A DNA stretch of 46,633 bases from Candidatus Avamphibacillus intestinigallinarum (GCA_018711205.1 DVIO01000127.1:1-46633), one strand, 5' to 3'; positions 19,630 through 27,381 are shown, counted from the stretch's first letter. Numbers and translations are program-made. Notes: generated by a model from the letters alone, not told the origin.

Positions 19630-19805
19630 GGAATCATCCTCCTACTATATATTGAAACGATATGGTTGTATATTTTGTTAAAAAATATGTATATCGTAAA
19701 GAGTGCTGAATACTTTCTTATTTTAACATAAATCGATTTAAAACGTTATGAAGAAAGCTTATTATTACGTGAAAAGTCAAACAATTCGGAAAGTATCTTA
19801 AACAC
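19630..19805. other. Divergent intergenic region, yumC side
   Basis: AT-rich spacer between the divergent yumC and yumB genes. ACGATAT near 19658 and ATATCGT near 19693 form a loose inverted repeat. I see no ORF and no clear yumC promoter. Confidence 0.3.
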
Positions 19806-19834
19806 TTGAAAAAGCATGCTAAAAGGTCTACTAT
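19806..19834 (+). promoter_or_regulatory. Promoter of yumB
   Basis: TTGAAA (19806-19811), 17-bp spacer, TACTAT (19829-19834). Transcription would start near 19841, leaving a leader of about 130 bases that contains the Rex-like sites. Confidence 0.6.
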
Positions 19835-19859
19835 TATCAATGGACTAATGATTGATAAG

Positions 19860-19916
19860 TATGTGATATATTAAACAAACTTTTTTATTGATTAAACAAG
19901 TGAAAAATATCACATA
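19860..19916. promoter_or_regulatory. Pair of Rex-like operators in the yumB leader
   Basis: ATGTGATATATTAAACAA (19861-19878) and AAGTGAAAAATATCACAT (19898-19915) each match the Rex consensus TTGTGAAN4TTCACAA at 10 of 14 positions. The outer arms TATGTGATAT (19860-19869) and ATATCACATA (19907-19916) are perfect inverted repeats, and ATTAAACAA recurs at 21-bp spacing (19870, 19891). Rex represses NDH-2 in B. subtilis when NADH is low. Confidence 0.45.
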
Positions 19917-19968
19917 TTAAATCGTACGATGAATAATAATTGAAAATATAAATTGGAAGTGATGGATA

Positions 19969-21183
19969 ATGAAAAAGGATATAGTCATTCTTGGCGCTGG
20001 ATATGCTGGTATGATGACTTCTGTAAAATTACAAAAAAAGTTAAGTGTCAATGAAGCGAATATTACATTGGTAAACAAACATGATTATCATTACCAATCT
20101 ACATGGTTACATGAAGTATCAGCCGGTACAATTGATCCAAATCAATGTAAGATTGATATTAAAGATGTTGTGAATACAAATAAAGTCAATCTTGTTATTG
20201 ATTCTGTCGTTGAAATTAACCCAGAAGAAAAGAAAGTGAAGCTAGAAAATAGTGAATTATCTTATGATATTTTAGTGATCTGTTTAGGTTTCCAAGCAGC
20301 TACATTTGGTATTCCAGGAATTGAAGAACATGCATTTACTGTAGAAAATATTAGTACATCTCTTCTAATTCGTGAACATATTGAGTATAACTTTGCGAAA
20401 TATCAAGAATCTGAAGAAAAAGATCAAAGCTTATTGAATATTGTCGTTGGTGGTGGCGGTTTTACAGGTGTTGAAGTAGTCGGAGAGCTTGCTAATAAAC
20501 TTCCTAAGCTATGTGAAGAATATCATATTGATAAAAATCTCGTTCGAATTTTCAACATTGATGGGTCACCAACTGTATTAAATGGCTTTGACCCTGAATT
20601 GGTAGAATATGCGATGAATTCATTAGAATCACGTGGTGTAGAGTTTATCAATGGTTCCATTCTAAAAGAAGTACGTGAAGATGGTATTACGTATGAAACA
20701 GATGGAGAGCAATTTGATATTCCGACAAGAACGGCTATTTGGGCTGCAGGTGTACGAGCTAACGAAATTGTTGAAGCCTCAGGTCTTGAAACAAACCGTG
20801 GTAAAGTACCTGTCACACCAGAAATGCGTGCACCAGGTCATGATGACATCTTTGTTGTCGGAGATTGTGCACTTGTTATGGATGAAGAAACAGGGCGACC
20901 ATTCCCTCCAACTGCACAAATTGCCCTGCAACAAGCACCAGTCGTTGCTCATAACGTAGAAGCGCTTGTAAAAGATGGAGAATTAGAGCCATTTGAAGCG
21001 AATCTATTAGGTTCAGTTGCTTCACTAGGTCATGATGATGCCATTGGTGTCATTTTAAACGGCAAAAAAATCTTTGGTTGGAAAGCAACTGTCATGAAGA
21101 AAATCATTGATAACCGTTATTTAATTAAACTTGGTGGACTTGGTTTATTGTTTAAAAAAGGGAAATTTAAAATCTTCTATTAA
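19969..21183 (+). CDS. yumB: Type II NADH:quinone oxidoreductase (NDH-2), YumB-like
   Basis: 404-residue single-subunit NADH dehydrogenase that feeds electrons to menaquinone at the inner face of the membrane. FAD-binding GAGYAG (9-14), NADH-binding GGGGFTGVE (about 161-169), and the second FAD motif VVGDCAL (about 297-303) are seen. The C-terminal GGLGLLFKKGKFKIFY is a typical amphipathic membrane anchor. GGAAGTGAT precedes the ATG. It belongs with the men genes and yumC as respiratory functions in this window and probably responds to NADH through the Rex-like sites upstream. Confidence 0.92.
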   Translation: MKKDIVILGAGYAGMMTSVKLQKKLSVNEANITLVNKHDYHYQSTWLHEVSAGTIDPNQCKIDIKDVVNTNKVNLVIDSVVEINPEEKKVKLENSELSYDILVICLGFQAATFGIPGIEEHAFTVENISTSLLIREHIEYNFAKYQESEEKDQSLLNIVVGGGGFTGVEVVGELANKLPKLCEEYHIDKNLVRIFNIDGSPTVLNGFDPELVEYAMNSLESRGVEFINGSILKEVREDGITYETDGEQFDIPTRTAIWAAGVRANEIVEASGLETNRGKVPVTPEMRAPGHDDIFVVGDCALVMDEETGRPFPPTAQIALQQAPVVAHNVEALVKDGELEPFEANLLGSVASLGHDDAIGVILNGKKIFGWKATVMKKIIDNRYLIKLGGLGLLFKKGKFKIFY

Positions 21184-21189
21184 AAATTG

Positions 21190-21225
21190 TTAGCAAAGAT
21201 GACAATATGTTGTCTTTGCTTTTCG
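21190..21225 (+). terminator. Probable terminator of yumB
   Basis: AGCAAAG and CTTTGCT form the outer stem with ACAA/TTGT inside and a small bulge; followed by TTTTCGTTT. Moderately strong. Confidence 0.6.
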
Positions 21226-21287
21226 TTTATTTTCATATAAAATGAAGTAGATATCGTACATAAAATGTTTTTTAGGAGAGAGTTATT

Positions 21288-21599
21288 TTGGTTCAATTTG
21301 TTGTTGCCATATTATTATATTTTGTTATTTTCTTTGGGGTTGCGTTTATTTTAAATATGCTGTTACGACAAACGTGGTTAATGGCGTTTTTATATCCGAT
21401 TTTTGTCGTGATTATGGTTGATAATCAATCTACTACAGAATATTTCAAAGCACCTAAAGGCGCTTTTAATCAAGCGTGGGATCGGATCGTCGGTTTGACG
21501 CCTGCAGATATTGCTATTTTAACAGCTGGTTTTGCAGGTACAATTGTTTGTGCATTTGTGATTAAATTTTTACGCAAAAGTGGTTATCAAATGTTTTAA
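21288..21599 (+). CDS. yuiB: YuiB family membrane protein
   Basis: 103-residue membrane protein with three hydrophobic segments (about 2-22, 27-44 and 75-94). The conserved middle segment contains KAPKGAFNQAWDRIVGLTPAD. Function unknown; it sits next to yuiC and yumC/yumB as in B. subtilis. The start is TTG at 21288, 8-9 bases after TAGGAGAG; no ATG offers a better fit. Confidence 0.82.
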   Translation: MVQFVVAILLYFVIFFGVAFILNMLLRQTWLMAFLYPIFVVIMVDNQSTTEYFKAPKGAFNQAWDRIVGLTPADIAILTAGFAGTIVCAFVIKFLRKSGYQMF

Positions 21600-21631
21600 A
21601 TATTCTAGTATAAATTTCATTAGCTATGCCC

Positions 21632-21662
21632 AAGATAACATCTAAAGAGGTGTTATCTTTTG
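21632..21662 (+). terminator. Terminator-like hairpin carrying the yuiC ribosome binding site in its loop
   Basis: AAGATAACA (21632-21640) pairs with TGTTATCTT (21651-21659); the loop TCTAAAGAGG contains the yuiC Shine-Dalgarno AAAGAGG. The TTG start of yuiC begins at 21660, directly after the stem. The T run is short, so this may be a weak terminator or a translational control hairpin. Confidence 0.6.
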
Positions 21663-22301
21663 TATTGTAAAAATTATATCGGTCTAATATGTAGCCTCAT
21701 GATAGGGGTTGCTCTATTTGTCTTGTTGAGTGCTCTAGATGTCGATAAAACGGTATTGGCTAAAGATCATCAAAAAAGAGATATTCAATTAGCGGAAAAA
21801 AATTGGAATGAAGCGATTCCGGACACGCGGTATTTATCAAATGAAAAAAAGATTGTTCAAACACAATCCATTGAGTCTATCATGCAGAAAGAAGGGCATG
21901 AGACAGTAGAGGTAACAGCTACCGGCTACACAGCTGGACACGAATCTACTGGAAAAACGAAAGAAGATCCTGCATATGGGATTACCTTTTCTGGGGTTCC
22001 AGTAACGAGAGACTTATACTCGACGATTGCAGCAGATCCTGATGTATTCCCAATTGGAACGGTGATGTATATTCCGGATTATGGATTTGGAGTTGTCGCA
22101 GATACAGGTAGCGCGATTAAAGGACATAAAATAGACTTGTATTACGAGACGGTTGATGATGTATATGACAATTGGGGCAAGCAGGATACAAAAGTGTACA
22201 TCATTGAGGAAGGCAATGGTCAATTATCAAAAACAGCTTTCAATCAGTTGAATGAAGGCGACTCGGCAAACGTATTCCGCTCTGTTTGGGAAGCAGAATA
22301 A
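21660..22301 (+). CDS. yuiC: YuiC, exported 3D-domain protein
   Basis: 213-residue exported protein: N-terminal hydrophobic signal or anchor (about 7-26), then a C-terminal 3D domain (about 85-165). The domain is named for three aspartates; the pattern [13 protein letters not shown] (138-150) and GHKIDLYY (155-162) shows D148 and D159. 3D domains resemble the catalytic core of MltA-like lytic transglycosylases, and YuiC is described as a stationary-phase transglycosylase-like protein. Start TTG at 21660 is 7 bases after AAAGAGGTG. Confidence 0.85.
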   Translation: MYCKNYIGLICSLMIGVALFVLLSALDVDKTVLAKDHQKRDIQLAEKNWNEAIPDTRYLSNEKKIVQTQSIESIMQKEGHETVEVTATGYTAGHESTGKTKEDPAYGITFSGVPVTRDLYSTIAADPDVFPIGTVMYIPDYGFGVVADTGSAIKGHKIDLYYETVDDVYDNWGKQDTKVYIIEEGNGQLSKTAFNQLNEGDSANVFRSVWEAE

Positions 22302-22334
22302 AAGACCTTACTAGAGAACTGGTAAGGTCTTCTT
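22302..22334 (+). terminator. Terminator of yuiC
   Basis: AAGACCTTACTAG (22302-22314) pairs with CTGGTAAGGTCTT (22319-22331), 13 bp with one T-G pair and an AGAA loop, then TCTTATGTTT. Confidence 0.8.
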
Positions 22335-22338
22335 ATGT

Positions 22339-23046
22339 TTATTGGATGGCAGTATCGAGTGATAATGTCATCATATCTTTAAATGACGTTTCTCTTTCTT
22401 TTGCTGTTGTTTCTTCTCCAGTTAATACATGGTCTGAAACGGTTAAAATTGACAAGGCTTGACGCCCAAATTTCTGAGCTAAAGTGTACAAGGCAGTTGT
22501 TTCCATTTCAATGGCAAGGACATTATATTGAGCAAGTAAACGATTGACTTCTTTAGCATTATCACGGTAAAAGGTATCGCTTGTAAAGACATTGCCAACC
22601 TTTACATGTAAAGAACGTTGTATGGCATTGTCGTAAGCAGTTTTTAATAAGGAAAAGTCAGCAAGTGGGGCATAGTCAATCCCACCAAATACCATTCGAT
22701 TCATTTGAGAATCTGTCGTTGATCCTTGTGCTAAAATAATATCACGTACTTGGACGTTTTCTTGAATTGCTCCACAAGTACCCACACGAATAAGCTTTTG
22801 GACATCGTAACTTTGAATTAACTCATTTACATAGATTGAAATTGACGGGACACCCATTCCAGTACCTTGAACAGAAATGCGTTTTCCTTTATATGTACCC
22901 GTATAACCGTGCATTCCACGAACATGGTTATATTGAACAGGATTTTCTAAGAAATGTTCGGCAATGTATTTTGCACGTAGGGGATCGCCCGGTAATAATA
23001 TTGTATCTGCAATTGTTTCTTTTTCCGCACCAATATGTACACTCAC
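22339..23046 (-). CDS. deoD: DeoD-type purine-nucleoside phosphorylase
   Basis: 235-residue hexameric PNP that splits purine (deoxy)ribonucleosides with phosphate. Motifs: [14 protein letters not shown] (about 18-25), GTGMGVPSI (about 61-69), [16 protein letters not shown] (about 179-188) and the SDH(V) catalytic aspartate region (about 204-206). Start is GTG at 23046, 10 bases after AAAGGAG. The upstream strand carries an inverted repeat TTATCA/TGATAA near 23086-23106 overlapping the likely promoter, a possible operator. Confidence 0.94.
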   Translation of the reverse strand: MSVHIGAEKETIADTILLPGDPLRAKYIAEHFLENPVQYNHVRGMHGYTGTYKGKRISVQGTGMGVPSISIYVNELIQSYDVQKLIRVGTCGAIQENVQVRDIILAQGSTTDSQMNRMVFGGIDYAPLADFSLLKTAYDNAIQRSLHVKVGNVFTSDTFYRDNAKEVNRLLAQYNVLAIEMETTALYTLAQKFGRQALSILTVSDHVLTGEETTAKERETSFKDMMTLSLDTAIQ

Positions 23047-23163
23047 GACACGTCAGCTCCTTTACTCCTCTTTAGGTCAATACATTATCATAATTTTTTG
23101 ATAAACTCAATTTCATTTGTGTCATGCTAAATTTTACAGAATTTCAACAGTTTCTAAAATTGA

Positions 23164-23191
23164 TTGGCAAGTATATGAAATCTGTTATAAT
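23164..23191 (+). promoter_or_regulatory. Extended -10 promoter of the small membrane protein gene
   Basis: TTGGCA (23164-23169), 16-bp spacer, TATAAT (23186-23191) preceded by TGT, an extended -10. About 20 bases before the start codon of the next gene. Confidence 0.75.
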
Positions 23192-23215
23192 CGAGAAGAA
23201 GGAAGTGACGAAATT

Positions 23216-23488
23216 ATGGAGTTTTTGTATTTTCCAGAAGATAAGACTGAATACATTCCGTCTTTTATATTGTTAGTTATTTTTATGATTGGCGCAATTG
23301 CTGCAATGGTATTCTTTTATAAAAAGTCGAAAAAAGAAGAAAAGTATTTTAATGATAAATATATGAATTTTGATATGGATACAGATGATTCAAATGATAT
23401 ATTTGAAGAAAATGAGTCTCACTCGCATTCAAAAGAAGCAAAAGCTACTGAGTCCTCTTCAAGTGATCGAGAACATGAACCAGAATAA
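23216..23488 (+). CDS. Small membrane protein with acidic tail, unknown function
   Basis: 90 residues. One membrane helix (about 13-36), a short basic stretch KKSKKEEK (about 38-45), then a cytoplasmic tail rich in Asp, Glu, Ser and His (50-90). Start at 23216 has AAGGAAGTG 8-9 bases upstream; the longer frame from 23117 would include the promoter and is rejected. I do not recognise the family. It lies between deoD and the SodC-like gene and has its own strong promoter. Confidence 0.65.
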   Translation: MEFLYFPEDKTEYIPSFILLVIFMIGAIAAMVFFYKKSKKEEKYFNDKYMNFDMDTDDSNDIFEENESHSHSKEAKATESSSSDREHEPE

Positions 23489-23569
23489 CGGTTTATGTTC
23501 TTTTTTTGTATGGAATAATTGCGAATGCTTCATACTAGTAGTAGAAGATGTATGAAGAGAGGGAAAATC

Positions 23570-24151
23570 GTGAAAAGAATTGGAATCATTTGTTTACTTT
23601 TATGTTTAGCTGCCTGTTCAAAAACAATTTCTGCCGTTAACGTGAATATGTACAACGCAGATGGAGATATGATTGGGACAGCGGCTTTAAGTGAGGTAAA
23701 AGATGCTGTAAAGATTAAATTAAAAGTCGAGGGAATAGATACAGGATTTCATGGGATTCACATTCATGAATTGCCTAAATGTAAGGGGCCGGCATTTAAA
23801 TCCGCAGGAAATCATTTGAATCCTGAAGATAAACAGCATGGACTGATGAATGATAAAGGCTCACATTTAGGCGATTTACCGAATGTAAAAGCGGATGACA
23901 AAGGCATGATTAATGCAGAGCTCACTGTACCAAAGGCTACATTGAAGGAAGGTAAAACGTCTCTATTACAAAATGATGGCACTTCATTAGTCATTACGAA
24001 AGGTATTGATGATGGGAGGAGTCAGCCAAGTGGTAAATCAGGGAAGCGTATTGCTTGTGGGGTGATTCAGGAAGAGAAGCAACGAACAAACGATAAAGGC
24101 TCACCTACTGACCCAACAGAATCTTTAGATGAACAAGATACAGAAAAGTAA
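23570..24151 (+). CDS. SodC-like lipoprotein (YojM type) with an altered copper site
   Basis: 193-residue lipoprotein: signal with lipobox LAAC (C16), then a Cu/Zn superoxide dismutase domain (about 22-166) and a charged tail. Ligands are found at H64 and H66 (GIHIHE), H82 (GNHLNP), H90, H99 and D102 (SHLGD). The last copper histidine, usually in a VVH sequence, is threonine here (VIT, T143). The disulfide cysteines C71 and C163 are kept. B. subtilis YojM is also known to lack copper ligands, so catalysis as a true SOD is doubtful. Start GTG at 23570 has AGAGGG 6 bases upstream. Confidence 0.85.
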   Translation: MKRIGIICLLLCLAACSKTISAVNVNMYNADGDMIGTAALSEVKDAVKIKLKVEGIDTGFHGIHIHELPKCKGPAFKSAGNHLNPEDKQHGLMNDKGSHLGDLPNVKADDKGMINAELTVPKATLKEGKTSLLQNDGTSLVITKGIDDGRSQPSGKSGKRIACGVIQEEKQRTNDKGSPTDPTESLDEQDTEK

Positions 24152-24166
24152 CATAACACCAAAAGC

Positions 24167-24202
24167 TGAGCACAGACTTTACTCATCGTCTGTGCTCATT
24201 TT
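24167..24202. terminator. Bidirectional terminator between sodC-like gene and patB
   Basis: TGAGCACAGAC (24167-24177) pairs with GTCTGTGCTCA (24188-24198); TTTT follows on the plus strand, and AAAAGC before it gives a T run on the minus strand. Confidence 0.85.
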
Positions 24203-24208
24203 CCTGCA

Positions 24209-25393
24209 TTATTTACTTTCTTGATGCTTGCTAATGGCATGAATCATTTGATTTACCGCTTGTTCTAATATGTCTGGATGACACGCAATATTCATTCGCA
24301 TAAATTGACTACCTTCTTCACCGTAGGCGAGACCAGCATTTAAGCCGACCTTAGCTTGTTGAATCATAAACTGTTGTAATTCCAATGGTGTAAAGCCTAA
24401 TTTCGAACAATCTAGCCATAATAGATAAGTTCCTTCGGGTTCGATGATGCGAATTTCTGGAGCTTCCTTTTTAAATGTGTTGATGACATAGTTCTTATGC
24501 TGTGTTAATCGTGATAATAAATCTTGTAGCCATTCGCCGCCATGTTTATAAACAGCCTCCAATGCCATATTTCCCATTGTATTTAATTGTTTATGTCCCG
24601 CTTTTTGCAATGTAAATTCTTGTTTTCTTCTTAATGTGTCATTTTTAATGATTGAAAAAGAGGCTTGTAAGCCGGCCATGTTGAATGTTTTTGACGGCGC
24701 CATATAGGTGACTGTTTGCTGCGCAATCTCTTCAGATAATGATGCAATGGGAATATGCTGATGCCCTTCATATACTAAATCACAATGTATCTCATCGGAT
24801 AATATTAGGACGTCATATTGCACACATAAATTCGCTAAGTGTTTCAATTCATCCTTTGTCCAAACACGTCCAACTGGATTATGTGGTGAACACAATAGGA
24901 AGGCTGTAATATTCTGATTTTTAAACTTCTCTTCAATATCAGTAAAGTCCATTTCAAAATGTCCTTGATTGTCGATTAAACTACTTGTAACGAGTTTACG
25001 ATCATGATCTTTAATCATTTTGAAAAAGGGTGTGTATACAGGTGTTTGAATTAAAATTTGGTCACCTGGATTAGTAAATGCCTCTATTGACATGGCAATA
25101 CTTGCGACAACACTTGGACTAAAAGATAACCAATTCGGTTCAATTGGCCATTTATGATGTTCATTAATCCATTTAACAATTGGGTTTGTGATGTCTTCAT
25201 CGACAATTGTATAACCATAAATACCATGTTTTGCACGTTTTATTAAAGCTTCATTAACAGCGTCCGGGGCGGTGAAATCCATATCAGCAATCCATAAAGG
25301 AATAATATCTTCAGCTTGAAAAGTGCTGTTAAGGCTGTCCCATTTTACTGAGCGTGTATGAGTTCGATCATGTTTGATATCAAATGAATTCAT
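24209..25393 (-). CDS. patB: PatB/MalY-type C-S lyase (cystathionine beta-lyase)
   Basis: 394-residue fold-type I PLP enzyme. The PLP lysine is K235 (APSKTFNMAG); CSPHNPVGRVW (168-178) and DEIHCDLVYEG (200-210) are typical of MalY/PatB. These enzymes split cystathionine or cysteine to give pyruvate, ammonia and a thiol. AGGAG lies 7 bases before the ATG. A promoter with a palindrome over the -35 lies upstream (25429-25472), so regulated expression is likely. Terminated against the SodC-like gene. Confidence 0.92.
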   Translation of the reverse strand: MNSFDIKHDRTHTRSVKWDSLNSTFQAEDIIPLWIADMDFTAPDAVNEALIKRAKHGIYGYTIVDEDITNPIVKWINEHHKWPIEPNWLSFSPSVVASIAMSIEAFTNPGDQILIQTPVYTPFFKMIKDHDRKLVTSSLIDNQGHFEMDFTDIEEKFKNQNITAFLLCSPHNPVGRVWTKDELKHLANLCVQYDVLILSDEIHCDLVYEGHQHIPIASLSEEIAQQTVTYMAPSKTFNMAGLQASFSIIKNDTLRRKQEFTLQKAGHKQLNTMGNMALEAVYKHGGEWLQDLLSRLTQHKNYVINTFKKEAPEIRIIEPEGTYLLWLDCSKLGFTPLELQQFMIQQAKVGLNAGLAYGEEGSQFMRMNIACHPDILEQAVNQMIHAISKHQESK

Positions 25394-25428
25394 AATAGAT
25401 CTCCTTTAACGATAATGATGTGCTTATA

Positions 25429-25457
25429 TTTATATTAGACGGATTAAACGATGTAAA
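25429..25457 (-). promoter_or_regulatory. Promoter of patB
   Basis: On the minus strand TTTACA (25457-25452), 17-bp spacer, TATAAA (25434-25429). About 30-40 bases upstream of the patB start. Confidence 0.65.
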
Positions 25458-25472
25458 CAAATGGTTTGTTTA
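25454..25472. promoter_or_regulatory. Perfect 8-3-8 palindrome over the patB -35 region
   Basis: TAAACAAA-TGG-TTTGTTTA overlaps the -35 box of the patB promoter, the usual place for a repressor. It does not match the CcpA cre consensus. The regulator is unknown. Confidence 0.6.
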
Positions 25473-25489
25473 ACTATGAGAAAAAAGAT

Positions 25490-25551
25490 AAAAAAAACAA
25501 AGCGTCATGTGACGCTTTGTCTACAGGGGGAATACGAGAAAGTCTTACATT
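25490..25551 (-). ncRNA. Predicted sigma-B-dependent small RNA with C-rich loop
   Basis: A compact unit of about 60 bases on the minus strand: a sigma-B-type promoter at 25582-25558, a predicted start near 25551, an unpaired 5' part ending in ATTCCCCCTG (about 25532-25523), then ACAAAGCGTC/GACGCTTTGT (25520-25511 with 25506-25497) followed by an 8-base T run. No ORF fits. A separate terminator for the upstream yugI gene lies at 25645-25678, so this second one needs its own transcript to terminate. C-rich single-stranded loops are a hallmark of several Firmicutes sRNAs that mask Shine-Dalgarno sequences. Prediction only. Confidence 0.5.
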
Positions 25552-25557
25552 CAAAGT

Positions 25558-25582
25558 ATACCCAAATGTGTTAAAGATAAAC
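25558..25582 (-). promoter_or_regulatory. Sigma-B-type promoter
   Basis: On the minus strand GTTTAT (25582-25577), 13-bp spacer, GGGTAT (25563-25558); consensus is GTTTAA-N12-15-GGGTAT, so 11 of 12 positions match. No good sigma-A -35 exists at 17 bp from the overlapping TATACT. Confidence 0.6.
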
Positions 25583-25639
25583 TTTACAAAAGTATTTTTT
25601 AAAAATTAATTTTTAATGACCACAAAAGCTGCCAAAATA

Positions 25640-25678
25640 AAGAAAACAAACTCCAAATTCTATGTTGAATTTGGAGTT
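25640..25678 (-). terminator. Terminator of yugI
   Basis: AACTCCAAATTC (25649-25660) pairs with GAATTTGGAGTT (25667-25678), 12 bp; on the minus strand TTTGTTTTCT follows. Confidence 0.82.
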
Positions 25679-25700
25679 GGAACGAAATACATGATATTGC

Positions 25701-26093
25701 TTATTTCTTAAATGTATTTTCGCGGTCTTTCGATTGTTCAATCCAATCTTGAAGTTTGTCTTTTAACGTGTTAAACCCAGCACTAGCTCCAGTGTCTTCT
25801 TGTTGCTGTTGTTTAGGTTGTGGAGTTCTTTTTTCTTGTTTTTGTGGAGCTTCTTCAGTTGCACGAATTGATAGTGAAACTTTGTTCTTTTCAGCATCAA
25901 CATTTAAAACTTTAACGTTTACAGTGTCTCCAATTTTTAAGTGCTCGTTCACGTCTTGTACATATCCATGAGTGATTTCTGAAATATGAACAAGTCCTTG
26001 AGTTTCTTCATCTAAAGCAACAAAAGCACCATATGGTTGAATACCTGTTACTTTACCTTCTAATACTTGACCAGCTTCAAACTTGTCTGTCAT
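25701..26093 (-). CDS. yugI: YugI, S1-domain general stress protein 13
   Basis: 130-residue RNA-binding protein. S1 domain at about 5-75 (GKVTGIQPYGAFVAL, LVHISEIT, VKVLNVDAEKNKVSLSIR), then a glutamine- and proline-rich linker and a charged C-terminal helix (about 105-130). B. subtilis YugI is GSP13, a ribosome-associated stress protein. The start at 26093 (MTDKFEAG) is 9 bases after AGGAG; the ATG three codons earlier abuts the Shine-Dalgarno and is unlikely. Confidence 0.9.
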   Translation of the reverse strand: MTDKFEAGQVLEGKVTGIQPYGAFVALDEETQGLVHISEITHGYVQDVNEHLKIGDTVNVKVLNVDAEKNKVSLSIRATEEAPQKQEKRTPQPKQQQQEDTGASAGFNTLKDKLQDWIEQSKDRENTFKK

Positions 26094-26242
26094 GCTGAAC
26101 ATCTCCTATACATATATTCAAATTCGATTCTTTTCACACAGTAATATATGTTAACACAAATTACAGACATCGGCAAAGGGGCATTATCATTTTTTTGTAG
26201 GATTATCTTGGAACGATTTAGGGACTATAAAAAATAGATATT

Positions 26243-26251
26243 TGTTATAAT
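26243..26251 (+). promoter_or_regulatory. Extended -10 promoter of the M42 peptidase gene
   Basis: TGT followed by TATAAT (26246-26251); no good -35. Start codon lies 28 bases downstream. Confidence 0.5.
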
Positions 26252-26278
26252 AATGATGACGATGAGGAGGAATGAACG

Positions 26279-27337
26279 ATGTCAAATATCGAACAAGATT
26301 TTTTAATGGAATTATTAAAAACGCCATCACCTTCAAGCTATGAAATGCATATACAACATAAGTGGATCAATCGAACAAAACCATTTGTAGATGAATTGTT
26401 AACAGATGATGCTGGAAATGCAATTGGCGTGTTAAACCCTGATGCGCCTTTTAAAGTTTTACTAGCGGGACACTGTGATGAAATTGGTCTGATGATTACA
26501 AGGATCGATGAAAATGGCTTTTTATTTATGGATAAAGTTGGAGGCATTAATCCAAAAGCAGCTGTAGGTATGCGTGTACGTGTTTTAGGTGAAGCGAAGA
26601 GCTTCAATGGTGTGATTGGCTGTAATGCTCAGCATCATGGTGGTTTAAAGGATGACTTTGGTTTAGAGGACTTGTTTATTGATTGTGGATTTAAAACAAA
26701 GTCTGAAGCAGAAGCATTTGTCCAAGTTGGGGATTTAGCTGTGTATGAAAGAAATCCAGAAATGCTACAAGATCGCTATGTTGCTGGAAGAGGTCTAGAT
26801 AATCGTACAGGAGCCTTTATCGTCTCAGAAGTATTAAGACGTCTTTCTAATCAAGATTTGAAGATTGGTGTGTACGGAGCAAGTACAGTCAATGAAGAGA
26901 CGAATATGGGTGGAGCGTACTTCGCAGCGGCAGGCATTAAACCGACACTTGCAATTGCTTGTGATGTGACGTTCGCAACAGATTACCCACATGTGAATAA
27001 AGCGAAATATGGAGATATCACATTAGATGGTGGACCTGTCTTGGCTAAAGGAGCACCCATTAATCGACAAGCCAATCGACTATTGGAACAATCCGCAAAA
27101 GCATTAAGCATGAATGTGCAATATGAACTAACGCCTGCGATGACAGGAACAGATGCAGATCGAATGCGACTAACGGGTAAAGGTGTGCCGATTGCACTCG
27201 TATCATTACCACTTCGATATATGCATTCACCAGTAGAAACAGCAAGCATGCAAGATATCGAACAAGAAATTGAGCTACTTGTGCATATGTTGACGCATTT
27301 AAATGGTAAGGAGAGCTTAAATCCTTTAGATTTATAA
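26279..27337 (+). CDS. M42-family aminopeptidase (glutamyl aminopeptidase/endoglucanase-like)
   Basis: 352-residue cytoplasmic metallopeptidase of family M42, which forms large tetrahedral oligomers and trims peptides. Metal and catalytic residues: H65 and D67 (GHCDEIG), D174 (GRGLDNRTG), E206 and E207 (VNEETNMGG), D229, and the C-terminal H of RYMHSPVE (about 318). Full length. GAGGAGGAATG precedes the ATG. B. subtilis has three relatives (YsdC, YtoP, YhfE); I cannot say which this equals. Confidence 0.9.
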   Translation: MSNIEQDFLMELLKTPSPSSYEMHIQHKWINRTKPFVDELLTDDAGNAIGVLNPDAPFKVLLAGHCDEIGLMITRIDENGFLFMDKVGGINPKAAVGMRVRVLGEAKSFNGVIGCNAQHHGGLKDDFGLEDLFIDCGFKTKSEAEAFVQVGDLAVYERNPEMLQDRYVAGRGLDNRTGAFIVSEVLRRLSNQDLKIGVYGASTVNEETNMGGAYFAAAGIKPTLAIACDVTFATDYPHVNKAKYGDITLDGGPVLAKGAPINRQANRLLEQSAKALSMNVQYELTPAMTGTDADRMRLTGKGVPIALVSLPLRYMHSPVETASMQDIEQEIELLVHMLTHLNGKESLNPLDL

Positions 27338-27352
27338 TCTCTGAGCAGATGG

Positions 27353-27381
27353 TTGGCAAAGTTTAAAAAGAGATGTATAAT
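27353..27381 (+). promoter_or_regulatory. Promoter of the FMN riboswitch-ribU unit
   Basis: TTGGCA (27353-27358), 17-bp spacer, TATAAT (27376-27381). Transcription would begin near 27388, about 25 bases before the aptamer. Confidence 0.82.

Noticed and set aside
23086-23106. TTATCA/TGATAA inverted repeat as a Fur box upstream of deoD
   Set aside because: The 8-base spacing does not fit the Fur 7-1-7 layout; kept only as a possible unspecified operator.
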